NCBI GenBank assembly: GCA_947034885.2
Contig: OX344749.2
Coordinates: 13,345,501 to 13,409,500, forward strand
Length of the DNA: 64,000 nt
Reading direction: 5' to 3'
Source of the DNA: Thuidium tamariscinum
Taxonomy: Eukaryota; Streptophyta; Bryopsida; Hypnales; Thuidiaceae
Shown here: positions 32,238 to 45,009 of the stretch, piece by piece
Layout of the letters: each line of letters opens with the position of its first letter
Position numbering within the stretch: position 1 is the stretch's first letter
Translations under genes and position numbers: made by a program
Notes under the pieces: model-generated
The model's input: only the letters and a program-made list of their open reading frames with translations
The model's database searches: none
Told to the model about the DNA's origin: nothing

Positions 32238-33274
32238 TTAACCTCTAAACACTCGAACCCATTTTTGAGCTTTTTGGAATTTGCTATAAACCTCTAAATG
32301 CTCAAGCCCATTTTTTATCTCAGCGGAATTTGCAAAAAAAGACAACATTTTGGTAAGGGAGAAACACCCATTCCCGTCCCTGTACCTTGCAGTGGAGTGT
32401 AGAGTCACTCAAATATGTCCCTAGAGTGTAGTTAATGTGTTTGACACATGTGTGAAAATAATTTGTTGACACAGGTGAAGGACACTTAAGAAAATCTGGT
32501 TGGCTCAGGGCTGATTTTCGCAGGGTTCAGTTTTGGGTGCACCTACTGGACACTTTCAGTGGTCTAGGCACCCATCACTTCAAAAAAACATAGAAATTAC
32601 ATACAATGCCCAAAAATTTTATTTCTTTTTTTGAATATTCATAATTTTCACTCGCTAATACTAGAAAAATATAAATTTTAGGAAAACCTCCCTCCAACTA
32701 TGCTGAATTCCTTAAATGGACGGTTTTGGGTGTTTCCACTATAAGTAGCATCAATTTTTTTGTGAATTGTAGTTGTACAAATTCAAACTACACATGTAAG
32801 AGATCACATAAGAAAAGAAAGGACAATGAAGTCACTTATAGATTGAAAGCTAATAATGTTTGATCATGAAGGTGTTAATCATTTTACACATCAAATCTTC
32901 ACCAAAAACATATGAGTTGTAAGGGCCTAGCATGCCAATAACCCCAATCAATTTATGGCTTCTCTAAATCTCTAAATTATTATTTTTTTAAATGAATTTC
33001 TAATGTAATTTTCACCCTAAGATCTAGTATATTTGAGGTTCATTTCTAAGAGCCTTCAACACAACAAAAAGTCAAGATTGTAATAACACCCTTGTATAAA
33101 ATCTTGAATAGAAAAATCATGATAAAAAAATTTCAAAATCAGATTTTTGATGCTAAACTAGACTTCATAAAAAAATTTAATATAAAACACTAATAATATC
33201 AACTTGGTTAGTTTTATTCAACTTCAAAGTATTGTCTATGCCAAAATTTGGTATGTCAAGCATTTAGGGCTTAA
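32238..33274. mobile_element. Family B (TTAA-type) element, copy B4, with nested element
   Basis: Left end TTAACCTCTAAACACTCG, right end CATTTAGGGCTTAA. The body after 32.79 kb matches B8 (44.49-45.0 kb): GGATTGAAAG-like, AAGGTGTTAA, CAATCAATTTATG and AAAAGTCAAGATTG in the same order. Its left end is duplicated in tandem (about 49 bp, 32239-32284 and 32288-32333). Element E1 (32357-32738) sits inside, so the element without it is about 655 bp. Confidence 0.68.
32357..32738. mobile_element. Family E MITE (GGAAACACCC ends), copy E1
   Basis: Left end GGGAGAAACACCCATTCC and CGTCC, right end GGACGGTTTTGGGTGTTTCC. Copy E2 (50942-51320) is the same element in the opposite orientation: the right part of E1 (CTAATACTAG, CCAACTATGCTGAATTCCTT) is the inverse of the left part of E2. 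No coding content. Confidence 0.8.
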
Positions 33275-35514
33275 TGTATAGGACATATTTCAAGGAGTTT
33301 TTGTTCATTGAAAACTTGACTTCTTCTTGAATTTTAACTTAGGATGAAAGATCACTATTTTATTTTTAACATATATCTTTGCAAAGTTGTTGGGAACTTT
33401 CTAATGGTACATCATACACTTAAATTTAGTGATAGCCTTACTTGCAAAAGTCTATAAAACCCTGTAACACCATTGCAAACATTAAGTATCATATAAATGT
33501 TAGTGAATCCTTCTATATAAGATAGAAGTGTAGATGTTCATCCTCAGAATCTTGTCTAAAAAAAGGAAGGTATTGCACAATAGTTTGACCTCTAATATGT
33601 GCTCTTGGTGTTTTTTAAGCCAATGATTTATATGATATTAATAAAGATGATTTCCAAGGTGATCAACAAGTCTTTCAAGTGTTAAAGAATTGACAACATC
33701 AAAATTCTAAATTTTGGTACAATCACTTTAGATTACTTTGACATCAAAACTTCAAGACAATCCTAATCTTTCACTTGTTTCCTCCATATACACATTGAAA
33801 TGAATGGCAATTGTTTTCACGGTTGATGTTAGAAAGAAAGCATTGCATTTCAAATAACCTCCATTGTAAGTGTAGTTGGTCTTTTTTTAATTTTTTACAA
33901 AGACGCTATAAAATGTTATAGTGGTGCTCCAAATTTAAACATTCATCCACATATTGGATAGAAAATATCACATAAATATAGTTTTCATGTACAATCTAGT
34001 GATTTTATCTAAGATTTTTTATTAATACAAAGTTTTCTAGCAAAAAACTTAATACTTTTTTTCTATTTTTTCACCAAATTATTTTTTTATGCACTCTAGC
34101 TCCAAAAAGAAAAAAGAAAAAAACTGGAGTATAGAGAAGGATTGGCACCTCCCTCTTTGAATATTTTTTGGTCTATAAAATTAGTTTTGGTCAATGCTAA
34201 AAATAGAATTTCCCCAACAGTCTTTTTTTCTCATAGAAAGAACGGTTTTTGAAAATAAATCCCCTTAAGTTTTGGCATCTATTTTAATACTACTTTCTGC
34301 CCAACTTGCCTACAACCACAGTAGTACTGATACCCTGATAGCCGATTGCACTTTCAAAATATTCACTTTCTGTGTTTCAATTTGAACATCAAAATGAAAC
34401 TTGCCAAGTTTATTCTCTATCTCAATTTACAATTTTGAAAATTACCAATAGTTCAATGAAATATTTCCAATAAAATTTCAATGAAGCATTAGCAATGAAG
34501 TTCAATATGTCAAAGTTCAATTGATTTTTATTCTTATTTTAAATTTTATTTTTGTATTTTAATTTTAATTTTGAAAAACTCTTTCATTCTGAACTCTATC
34601 ATCAGCAAGAAGTCAAATTCATTGAAAATATTTTGTAATTGACACAATTTCCATAGTAAATTCTATTTCAAGAAATCACTATCTCTTCCCTATACTAGCG
34701 ACTCTTTGCCTTGAAAATCCACAGGTCCTATATTAAGGGTAGTCACACCTTCTTCACTATTCTAAAGAATGGGGACATGGAGCTTAAGGATTGGCTTTCT
34801 GCAGGCTATGAAGAGCAAAATATATTTGTTTGAAGAATGCTTCATGATGTCTATTATTGTCTTCCAGAGGTGAATAATGGGCATTGTGAAGCATTCTCCA
34901 AACAAGTATATTCTACTCTATTTTTCACTCTCTTTTGTTGGTTGGTTCTTTCTGCTATACCTTTGTAGCTTTTGCATTACTTTCGGTCTCTTCATCCTCC
35001 ATTCTTCAGAAACCATTTGCTATATATGTTTGATGGGTGTGACATCTTCTTCATGGATCCACAATCTCCATTGGTTCCTCGTTTTTCTCATTCTTTAGAG
35101 AATTTGTACACAATGAAAAAGGTGTGACTACCCCTATTAACATCAAATTTTTTATATTTGGGATTTTTGATAGATATATAAATATGGTATACAATTCACA
35201 ACGGTCATATAGATATAGATACACAAATATGAATACAGTTTGATTCCTTATTAATAAGGACCACAAAGAAGAAGCCCCAACTTGTGAGTCCCAAGTATTG
35301 TACAACTAATTCAAAAGACTTAGTATATTCTTGTTTGATAAGAATAAATATTTATATAGTGTCAAATGTTGAAAATTTAGTATATGGCAATCTAATTTCA
35401 CTATTTTGTAGTAGTAGAAGTAGTATAATAATAAATAATTTGCATTCTATGATTTTTTTCTCTAGAAAGATTGAAAATTGGTTTCAATCTAGGTTTTCAA
35501 ATTTTATTTTAAAG
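33275..35514. other. AT-rich intergenic sequence, no gene seen
   Basis: Only short frames. Nothing beyond scattered similarity to other AT-rich repeats in the window. Confidence 0.5.
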
Positions 35515-35879
35515 TAGAGATTCTATAATTGAATGTGAACTAAAACTCCTCAATACTTTCATATGATAAATATAAATGGAATTATTCAATTTTTTTTATG
35601 TATATACAAATCTTTCAAAATTAAGTTCAAATTTTTATTTTTAAAAAGTGATTTTTTAAAGTTACATGTCTATGTTGAGAAAAGAACTATATAAGTATAT
35701 ATCATACAAAAACTTTTAACCATGTAGTCAAAAGTTATAAAAATTGTTGCACTCTAAGACTACTTTTTGCTCGCATTTTTTGTGAAACTTTTAAAGGAAG
35801 AAATTGAGAATCCTATTTGTTAATGGATGACCAAAAATGCTATTTTGGCAAGAAATGCTACTTGGTCCTTTAGGGTTTG
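35515..35879. mobile_element. Family B fragment (right half)
   Basis: Matches the right half of B2 and B5: AGAGATTCTATAA, then GTAGTCAAAAGTTATAAAAA and TTGGTCCTTTAGGG. The terminal TTAA is mutated (TTTGAA) and the left half is missing. Confidence 0.6.
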
Positions 35880-35974
35880 AATGGATTAACTATACCTTAA
35901 GACAAGTTATGTTTGTTTTGTTTGTTTGTGATGTTGAAATCTCCCAGCTCATGTGTCTTCTAGTTGTATGCTTA

Positions 35975-36290
35975 GTACCATCAGAAAGCTCTCAACAAGG
36001 AAGGATGCACGATTGTACGGGCTTGGTTTTGTGGCGTTCCAACCTACGGCGTGAAAGTTATAGATTTTTTAATATTTTTGGTTCTAGAAAATTGAAAAAT
36101 TACTTTTACTTTGATTTTGGTCGCGATCTTGGTACCATCAGAAAGCTCTTGGCAAGAAAGGGTGCACAACGTTTGTTTCATGGCATTCCAAGTTAAAGTG
36201 AGAGAATTATTGAATTCCAAAGTTTTTATACATTCAAAAAATTTTAAATTATTTCTATTTGATTTTGATTGTGGCAATGGCACAGGGCAC
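35975..36290. repeat. Family N tandem duplication, 157-bp period
   Basis: GTACCATCAGAAAGCTCT occurs at 35975 and again at 36132, followed in both by AAGG-rich text, a GCACAA/GCACGA word and a TTTGATTTTG phrase. A third, diverged unit is at 20.12-20.28 kb. Confidence 0.7.
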
Positions 36291-36828
36291 AATAGTTGTG
36301 GATGAAATGAAGTTTTTGAAGTCAACTATATATGTTATTTGAAATCTACTCTTGAAAATGAATATTTTGTTGCAAGTTGAAATTGAGAGTCTATACCCTC
36401 ATTTATCTACATAAAGTAGTATGGAAATTTTATTTAGGTTATGACATTCTATATAGTCTTTATAAACAATTAAAAATTTTTACAGAGTTTAAAATCATTC
36501 TCAAACAATAGGTATCGTTTTTCTTCACTATTTCTTTAAAAAAATTTCAAATTTTCAAATTTTCAAATCTTTTTAAAAAAAACACAAGAAGGCATTCAAT
36601 TTCATCTTCAAAATCTATATAGGATGACTATTGGTTATTGATACACTTACTTACACTATCTTCAAATTTATAACTTATCTTAACATATAGAAAATATGCC
36701 TACCTAGAATAAGACCTACACTTGGTCTAACTCATCATAAAATGAATAATTAGACCAAGCATAGGTTCCATGGCTTAGATTTTGTAGGCATGCTTTTCAT
36801 TAAATTAGGAAAGTCTTTTACCATTCAC
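36291..36828. other. AT-rich intergenic sequence, no gene seen
   Basis: No supported feature. Confidence 0.5.
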
Positions 36829-37782
36829 TTAACTGCTAAAGGTTTTTGACTTTGTTTTTACCAAAACCGCTTTTAAAATGTCATTTCTTAGACAACTACC
36901 AAATTTTAAGAAAAAAACATTTTTAGACAAAGATAACTTCAAAATCTTTTAGAACACAAGTTTAAGAAGATGTAGAAAACATTTCAGCAATTTCCGCAGT
37001 GTAGATTGCAAGATATTAGTGTTTGAAGTGACAAAAATCATGTTTTTACCACTGCGAAAATCCGGGCAGCTGCACTTTAGAAGACCATATTTGTATGGAA
37101 AAATGTCCAAAATGATTGTAATTCTTTGGATTCATTCTTCAAGTGAAGTTGTCTATATGCTTGAAAATTTTCAGATCATTTGGAATTGTACAACATATAG
37201 GAAAAAAATAGTAAGTAGATAGAAGTAGAAAATGAGCCAAAATACTAAATTATTAACAATTTATTTACAAAGTTAAAAGAAGACAATCCCAATGGTTGTA
37301 ATGTTGTGTTAAACAATATACACCCAATATTTTTATTTTGTTTCAAAAATATTTAAAATTGAATTAAATAAATAATTTCAAACTTTTTTTGCAGTGTAGA
37401 GATTCTATAACTAGCCACAAACTACCTCGAACTAAATATCCTCATAACTTTTGACTCATTAATCAAAATGGAATGATTCAAAGCTTTTCACTTAGATAAA
37501 AATCAAAGAAACAAATTTCAAATTTAAATTTCTTACAAAGGTAATTTTTAAAGAAGTTTTTTTTGGTACCTAGGTTGCTCACCGAACAAAGGAAACAACA
37601 TATCATGTCATAACTCTTTAACCATTTAGTCAAAAGTCATGAAAATTGTTGGGCCTTAAAATTACTCCTTGGGCACATGTTGTGTGAAAATTTCAAAGAA
37701 AAAAAATAAAACCTCCATCCTTAGTGAGTTGCCCAAAATCGTTATGTTGCCAAAACATACAGTTTGGTCCTTTAAGGGTTAA
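36829..37782. mobile_element. Family B (TTAA-type) element, copy B5
   Basis: Left terminus TTAACTGCTAAAGG, right terminus CCTTTAAGGGTTAA, TTAA at 36829-36832 and 37779-37782. Length 954 bp, nearly the same as B2 (946 bp), with which it aligns throughout. Its left half also aligns with B11. The short frame at 37019-37222 has a counterpart in B11, but it is just shared non-coding sequence. Confidence 0.85.
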
Positions 37783-38675
37783 ATCCTAAAGCCCCAAGGC
37801 CTCTTTTCCATCAATAAATACCCAAAACTACCATTTCTTTGGCAAAGAGTAAAAACCCTCTAAAAAAATTGAATATCTAACTATAGGATCTTGTACTAGA
37901 CTAGTGCAAGAATTTTTTAAATAAATTAAGAAAATTTTGACAACATGGATTTCAAAATATTTGCATTTAAAGTCACAAAGACAAAAACAAAATGCACCTT
38001 GGTAGTCTAGATTTTTGGCTTTGAATTTCTTAACTAAATATTTTATACAAGTAGATTATAATTTTTTATTATTTATCTTGAATAATTGAGTTGAGAGTCT
38101 AAGAATTTTTTTGAAAAAATTAAATTAAATTTCAGTCATCGAAAAATTATTAATTAGAAGTTTGTTCAAAATTGAAAGGAAAAATAAATTGTTGATAGCT
38201 CTTAGATGGAATTGAAACACACTAATGTCAACATGACATTGTTTTAGCTAAAGACCATGTTCTTGTTAAAAAAATTGAATTTTAAAATTGAATTCAAAAA
38301 TGAATCCTACAAGTTATATCTTAAAGAAGATGCTTTGATTGCCCAAATAATAGGAGTGTCTACAACTTTTATATATCAAATACAAATGGAATGAACCAAA
38401 GCTATTAATATAGATAAAAATACAGTTTGGAATTTTTTTTTTTTAATTATATTATTATTAGTTCTTTTTAGAGGGAGACTCTTCACCAAATTCAAATTTG
38501 GGCTTTTGTACCATTAGTTTTCCTCCTCAATACCAATTGAAGTAAAAACTATATTTCAAGAAAACTAATGCATTTATCTATCCTCACAAAAAGTTTCAAA
38601 AATGACAACAAATATTGAGACTAGAGGAGCTTGCTTGAAATCCATTTTGATTCCCAAGGGAACAATGGGGCTAAA
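37779..38675. mobile_element. Family B (TTAA-type) element, copy B6, abutting B5
   Basis: It uses the same TTAA (37779-37782) as the right end of B5 and starts TTAAATCCTAAAGCCCCAAGG. The body aligns with B9 (51937-52861): GAGAGTCTAAGAATTTTTTT-like, TAGATGGAATTGAAACACA, AATGGAATGAA. The right terminus (CAATGGGGCTAAATC) corresponds to the B9 end but has lost TTAA. Confidence 0.7.
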
Positions 38676-41600
38676 TCAATATATATTGGTGGAGTGAAAA
38701 TCACATATTTTTGCCTTATAGACAAATAAAAAATAATTTTATTTAAAAAATAAAAATTGAAGAATTGTGTATGTTAATGAATTTTCAAAGTCAAAACTAG
38801 AAGAATCTTTACAATGTTCAATAGATGTTTGAAGTGTCTTGAGAAAGACACATATACATTCACAAAAAACTTGTTGCTTTATGCTCTTAACGAAAGCACT
38901 ATATATAAACTAGGAGTCATTAAAAGCAAACTATTCTAGTTATATTGTTGACACTTCAATAAACACTTATTGATAAAAAAAAAATGGAGGAGAACACAAT
39001 CCAATAGTTCTAAGCTAGATGAACCCTTTATGAAATGCAACTCAATTTAGAGCTCTTTGTTTTGGTCCATTAATATTCTATTGCATTTTATAGTGTTTTT
39101 TATTGCATTGAATTTGCAATTGGAATTCAAAGTTTTGGATTTAAAAATGAAGGGGTTGGAATTGGATTAACTCTAGAAGAACCAAGGAACCTTTATGAAT
39201 GTATATTATATTAAAAATTTGGTGGTATTTTATCAAGATAGCATTGACCAAATACTTTTCAATACATAATAATTTAATGATTATGATAGTATTACAATTC
39301 ATATATTTAACCACATTGAAGAGCTATAATGTTAAATACATATCATTTAGAAGGATCCCAATGGTCTTTTAAGGTTAAGAAGTTACTATTTCATAAATTC
39401 TATAAAGCCACCCAGGATATAAGCTTCTACTGACAACAAAAAAGCTCATTTAATGTTTCAATGTACAAAAGGATGCTTTTGGATTTCTATTGATACCGTC
39501 TAGGGAAGTACAAATGCTACATTAGAATCCTATAGGGCAAGAATTGTTACCCTTTAGAGACCAAAAGGGAAAGTTGAATGTTTGTGTTTAGACTACCTAT
39601 AATATACTCCATATTGTTATTTCCAAAACTATGTTGACTTGTACATATGTGAAATAACTTCTAATCTATAGTTCTTGATAAAGAATAAAAATTTGTGAAT
39701 CCAATGATATATCTATGTATAGTTATAAAATAGCTAATAATAGAACTATAGTCATCCTAAATTTTTCATTTTTGACTATTTGTCTTATATAATGTAAATG
39801 TGGGCAATTTGTTGAATAGTTTTTACATTTGTAAAGGTTAATTCATAGACTAATTGTTAGATAGATCTAAAAGGTCTAATAACAAAAGATATGAATAGTG
39901 GCCAATTGACTTAGAGATTGTTCATTGTGAATAGTTGTCTACCTAATTAGATATAGCCAAAACAATTTGTTATTTCTATCTATTTCTCTTTTTCATTTTT
40001 TCTCTCCAATTTCTTCATAGCTCAAATTGTCTTCATTTTTTTCCTTGTAGTTTTTTTTATAACACTTGATTGTGATTTTATATTCTTTTCTATTAGCCAA
40101 CGATTGGCCGTTTACACTTTGTCAATTTGTCAATTGGCTAGTGATTGGCTTTATAAATAATAATTTATTAATTCTCTTTCCTAATCCAATACAAATTTCC
40201 CTACAAACAAACCTTTACTACTATACTATGATCAAAATAACAATTTCAACGGCGTTGTTAATTTTTGGCACAACATTTGGTGCCATTGCCTTTATAATGG
40301 AAGTATGTGAATGTTACTTAAGAAGCATGCAATTTGCTATTATGACATGAAATTGAGTCTAAGATTTAATTGTAATTTGATTTAAGAGTGAATTTTTGGG
40401 AAGACTTCTAAGGAGCATCAATTGGAAGGTGATCAAGTTGTCTAATGGAGTAAGTTACATGATCAACAATTTGTCAAGAGTGTGAATAGACTAGTGGATA
40501 CAACATCAATTTTCCATTTCTGCAATTCCATAAATCAAGGAGTTCTCCTATTTTAATATCTAATTTAAATGCGTCATTCAGTGAACATAGTTTAGTTAAT
40601 AGATTGTTTAGAATATGGATTGTAGAATAATTTATCATGTATAAAACTAATATGTGTAAATGATTTGAATCAAATTTAGTATCTTTGGAAACTTGACTAT
40701 AAGTCAAGTTGTCTATAATAAGTCCTATTTGAAAACAATTAGTGACTAGCAATTTGAATTTTGTCGATGAGTAATTAATAAGAATTTAAATTGACAAATT
40801 GTCCGATAGTTAAGTTCTGCTAAGTTCTATAGAATATCATGGTAAGTAATGTCTGATTTATAAACCAATTGCTAACAATTAGTCTATAGAAGGTACTTTT
40901 GAGTGTAGTCTAGCAGGACTAATTGACAAAGGATTCAACCAGGCCAGTAGTTTTAGGAAGAATTAGATTCTAGATAGAACTAATGCTATGGGTTCAGTCC
41001 ATAGAGACTAGAACCATAACAATTTGCCTTGGGTCTAGTATTTGAAGAGTCTAACAATGCGTATGGTCCTTGGATGTATCTATTGACAAATTGTTTCCTT
41101 ATCATTGTGAATTGGACAAATTGCCATTATTATTATCAATATTTTAAGTTGAAAATCAATCAATGGTACTAGTATGTAAGCATGAAAGTGTGAGCATGTG
41201 AGCCTTGAGCATATATATAAGTATATATCATACAATCATTGAAAGTGTTTATAACATAAACACTTATAATATACGTATTTACAACATATATACACTATTA
41301 ATATACAAGGTTACTATAATATAGACACTTATATCATAGGTGTATAGTTTTCTAGGCTCATAGACTCACACTTTTATACTCACATAATAGCAACCCTTGC
41401 ATTAGATAGGGACAAATTGACTTAGGACCGGGACTAGTTTGTTACTCATCTAAATTTGTGATTAGGCTATATAAATAGTGACTAAACAAATTGACATAGT
41501 AAAAGAACTTCATGGTAATTAAGGAATTTGGCCAAATGCTATTATTAATATTTGTATTATATATAACTTGTTGCAATGACTACGTTCACTAGTAGAAAAC

Positions 41601-41771
41601 GCAGGAATTTTGATAGAATTCTATTGATTTGGTCGCGTTGTTCCGGTCACTGTTTTGTTGAATTCAACAGAAATCTATTCATTTTTAGCACATTAGGCAA
41701 GAGTGAGATAGCACTCATGCATCAATAGCATTATTAATGAACTAACTACAAAATTATTTTGTAGAAATAAA
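38676..41771. other. AT-rich intergenic sequence, no gene seen
   Basis: Very AT-rich. Words such as GACAAATTG and CAATTGGC recur between 40.0 and 41.5 kb. A TATA-rich stretch with ACACTTATA-like words lies at about 41.21-41.34 kb. The frames at 40066-40350 and 40474-40752 resemble no known protein. Confidence 0.5.
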
Positions 41772-42479
41772 GGGTGATTGCAAAAAACACCAATCCTATT
41801 TCCTGTCACAATTGGAGTAATGTTGTTCTTTTTTGCTATAAATTTTGAATTAAAATATTCAAGAATATTAAATAATTATTGTACTTCTCTAACTTGATGA
41901 TTATTACATCCCTTATTTACCCTTAAAATTATTTTTTGTTAATTTGTCACAAACTGAGGTTTAGGGTTTTTTACTACATTAGGAGTACCCAAATTTAATG
42001 ATCTAAAGTTGAAATTTTTATGGTGCATTTGCATAGTAGGAAAGCATATTCCTATCAAAAGAAATCTAAAAATATATTATTTTATGGCCTCCACATACGT
42101 GCAAACAGCACTTCCAATGCACGCAATTTCTGACCATTGATAATGGAGCTGAGATTATTTTTTGGTGAAATTTCATCACCATCAACTCTTCCCAAATTTC
42201 CAAATTTTAGATTCAAGAAAAAAAAAATTTCCTATTTTTTACAAATTAAAATGTAAATACGCCCATTTTCATGAGATTTTCTACTTTTCTAGTTCTCCTA
42301 CTTGGAGAATTTTCCTAAGCTTTTACTTCATAAGATACCCTCTTCTTTAAGGTTTATGCATTGGACATATTTTTCATATTTAAAAAAAATTGATTTTCTT
42401 AATAAATAGTACTCCCAAAGAAAAAAAGGTTCATTTCCATAAGGCTACGGAAAATGGACGGTGTTTCTTGCAACGACCC
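41772..42479. mobile_element. Family A element, copy A3
   Basis: Left end GGGTGATTGCAAAAAACACC, right end GGTGTTTCTTGCAACGACCC. Outside the ends stand TAAA and TAAG. Interior text at 42.27-42.36 kb matches A2. Length 708 bp, no transposase. Confidence 0.75.
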
Positions 42480-42715
42480 TAAGAGTAAATCCCCAAATTG
42501 TCCATCAAGTTGCCTTATTTTATGAAATTAGTTAGTGTATTTCAATTTTTTCTAATTTGAGTGTGACTTTAGCCACAATACAGTAGACTACTTGACCATT
42601 CCCTAGATATTGAATCCCTATACTATAGTCTTGGGTTTTGTGGAAAATAGAAAAAATCTAGACAATTACAAGAACTCTAATTTTTCTTAAGGTAGGAAGT
42701 CCAAAGACTTCACAT

Positions 42716-43629
42716 TTAATCCCTTATAGACCATTATGTTTAGAGGCCCAAAACTACTAAAATAGTCATCTCCAAAACAAGGTCAAAATCTTTGTTGATA
42801 ATTTTATTTTAACAAATCCAACCATAGGTACTTTGATTGACTTGTTTAAGCACCGTATGTTGTTCTAAAATTTTAGAGCAAAAAGGTACCCACCGATTGT
42901 AAATTCAATAAGCCTAAATTCCAAAAAGTAGGCTTTTCTAGCCTTACTAAAATGTGAAGTTTTGTTTTTCAACATTTTTAGAAAAAAAAATCATATGTCC
43001 TACAATTTGTGCATTTTGTCAATAAGTTGAGGAATGGATTGAAAACATGTGAATTTTTTTAAGCAATAATGCTTTCATATTGACATTTAAAAAAAATGTA
43101 AAGTAGAAGGTTGTATTGAATTTTAAAAAATTGAATTTGTAAATAACTCTTAGAAGAAATTGAAAATTATTAATCTCAATGGTGAAATTTTTCTAATAAA
43201 AATTTAATATTCAATATTTAAATTCAAATTTCAAAATTTTTAAATAGGAAGTACACATCAATTTTGTATGTTTTGTCTACCTTCATTGCTTCCAAAATAA
43301 AACTCATGATAATTTTTACTTCATTATTTGGAACCAAATGGTTCAAATTTTTTGAGTAGATATCAATCTATACAATTCCCAATAGAAAACATTACATATC
43401 TTTTTGACAAATATTTGTTGTTGCCTAATTTAACATTGAAATCAAAAAAATTCTTCCAATTTTTGCAATATTTATTGGAATGACGCAAAACAAAGCTTCA
43501 CTTGTAGATTAAGATGAGTATCATCCATTCTAAAAAAATTCATGCAAAACTTCCAAACCATGAAGTCATTAGAGTCTGCATGAGTTTTCAAAAAATCCAA
43601 AGTGGACTCCTTAGTCCTTTAAGGGTTAA
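42716..43629. mobile_element. Family B (TTAA-type) element, copy B7
   Basis: Left terminus TTAATCCCTTATAGACC, right terminus GGTCCTTTAAGGGTTAA-like (TAGTCCTTTAAGGGTTAA), TTAA at 42716-42719 and 43626-43629. Length 914 bp. The interior is only distantly similar to B6 and B9, so it marks another subfamily. Confidence 0.72.
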
Positions 43630-44140
43630 GAGCTGAAAACTAATTTGGAAAGGTTAAAATACTTGAAATTTTTTTGAATAAATTTTCTTCAAAAGAAAAA
43701 TGTAATTGTCATCTAATCTAATTTGTTAAATATTTTTCGGAGCTTTATGAAATTAGTTATGAATTTTAAAGTTGAAATGCAATAGTCACTATAAACATCT
43801 ACTTCTTGAAATGTACACTAATTGTATTATTTAATACTCTAATCTTACAACTAGCCAATTTGAGCCTTTTACATTTTTTTGTACAATGTGAAATATATTT
43901 GATATATTTTGGTAAGCATAATTATCATTGCATCCTTACACAATTCCTGTCATGCATACCAAATTTCAATCTCAAAAAACCAAAATACATTTTTGGTGAA
44001 TTTTTGAAGTCAATTTTATGGTTTTACATAATATTCTATCGAGAAAAAATAATAATGAAATTTTAAAATCCAATTGCTTAGGTGTGTAGGGAACATCCAT
44101 ATGCACATCTTTCATATTAAGAAAACACCCACTTAATTAG
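43630..44140. other. AT-rich intergenic sequence, no gene seen
   Basis: An 86-codon plus-strand frame (43806-44066) matches nothing known. Confidence 0.5.
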
Positions 44141-44359
44141 TCAATGAAGAATTCAATGTGAGGTGTCATATGACCAAACTTTATAAATTAGATATTTTTA
44201 TATCTTAACTAGATTTTGGCAAAGTAATTGTACTATCATATTGAAAGGTATTGAAATAGTTATAATGCAAGGATCAAATAGAAAAATTTAGTTAAAGTAT
44301 AAAGATATCTATTTTTCAAAATATGGTCATATGATGCCTCACATTGAACTCTTCATTGA
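44141..44359. mobile_element. 219-bp foldback MITE
   Basis: TCAATGAAGAATTCAATGTG at the left is the inverse of CACATTGAACTCTTCATTGA at the right with one mismatch, and pairing continues for about 75 bp (GTCATATGACCA, TAGATAT, TAACTA). No coding content. It abuts the left end of B8. Confidence 0.75.
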
Positions 44360-44369
44360 TCATTTTTTT

Positions 44370-45009
44370 GGTACCTCTAACTGCCCAAGGCCTTTTCTAA
44401 GATTCTAGGAATTTTTTCTATATTGAATAAAAAGCCAACATTTTGATAAGCTTAATCAATTATTTTTTGAAATTTAACTGTATTAGATATGATAGAAATC
44501 ACTCAAGAAAAGAAAACATGAAATTCTCACTTATGGATTGAAAGATTATAGTAGTTGATGATAAAGGTGTTAAAAGTGCAAAAGTGACTTGAAGCCTTTC
44601 CATCCTCTTTTCACATGTCAAATCTAAAAAGTTGGTCACAAAAAAAAAATGATGTTATAGGGCCTAGATTGCATAATCCTAATCAATTTATGACTTCTCA
44701 AAATCTACTCCACAATTTTTTCAAATGAATTATGAGTGTGATTTTTTCTCCAAGATCTAGTGTATTAGAGGCTCATTTACAAGAACCTTCAATACTACAA
44801 AAAGTCAAGATTGCAATGAATACCAGCTTCTATCTTAATTAGAAAAATCACAATCAATCATTTTCAAGATTGGATTTTTGTTGCTTAAACTAGACTTCAC
44901 AAAGAAGTTTTAAAAAATATGAACTACTAAAAATAGCAATTTGGTTAGGTTTGATTTAACTTCAATATTGTGCAACCAAATTTGGGTGCCTTCAACATTT
45001 TAGGATTAA
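44370..45009. mobile_element. Family B element, copy B8, left TTAA lost
   Basis: Right terminus ATTTTAGGATTAA (TTAA 45006-45009). The left end GGTACCTCTAACTGCCCAAGG corresponds to the B4 and B6 left ends with TTAA mutated to GGTA. The body aligns with B4. Confidence 0.62.
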
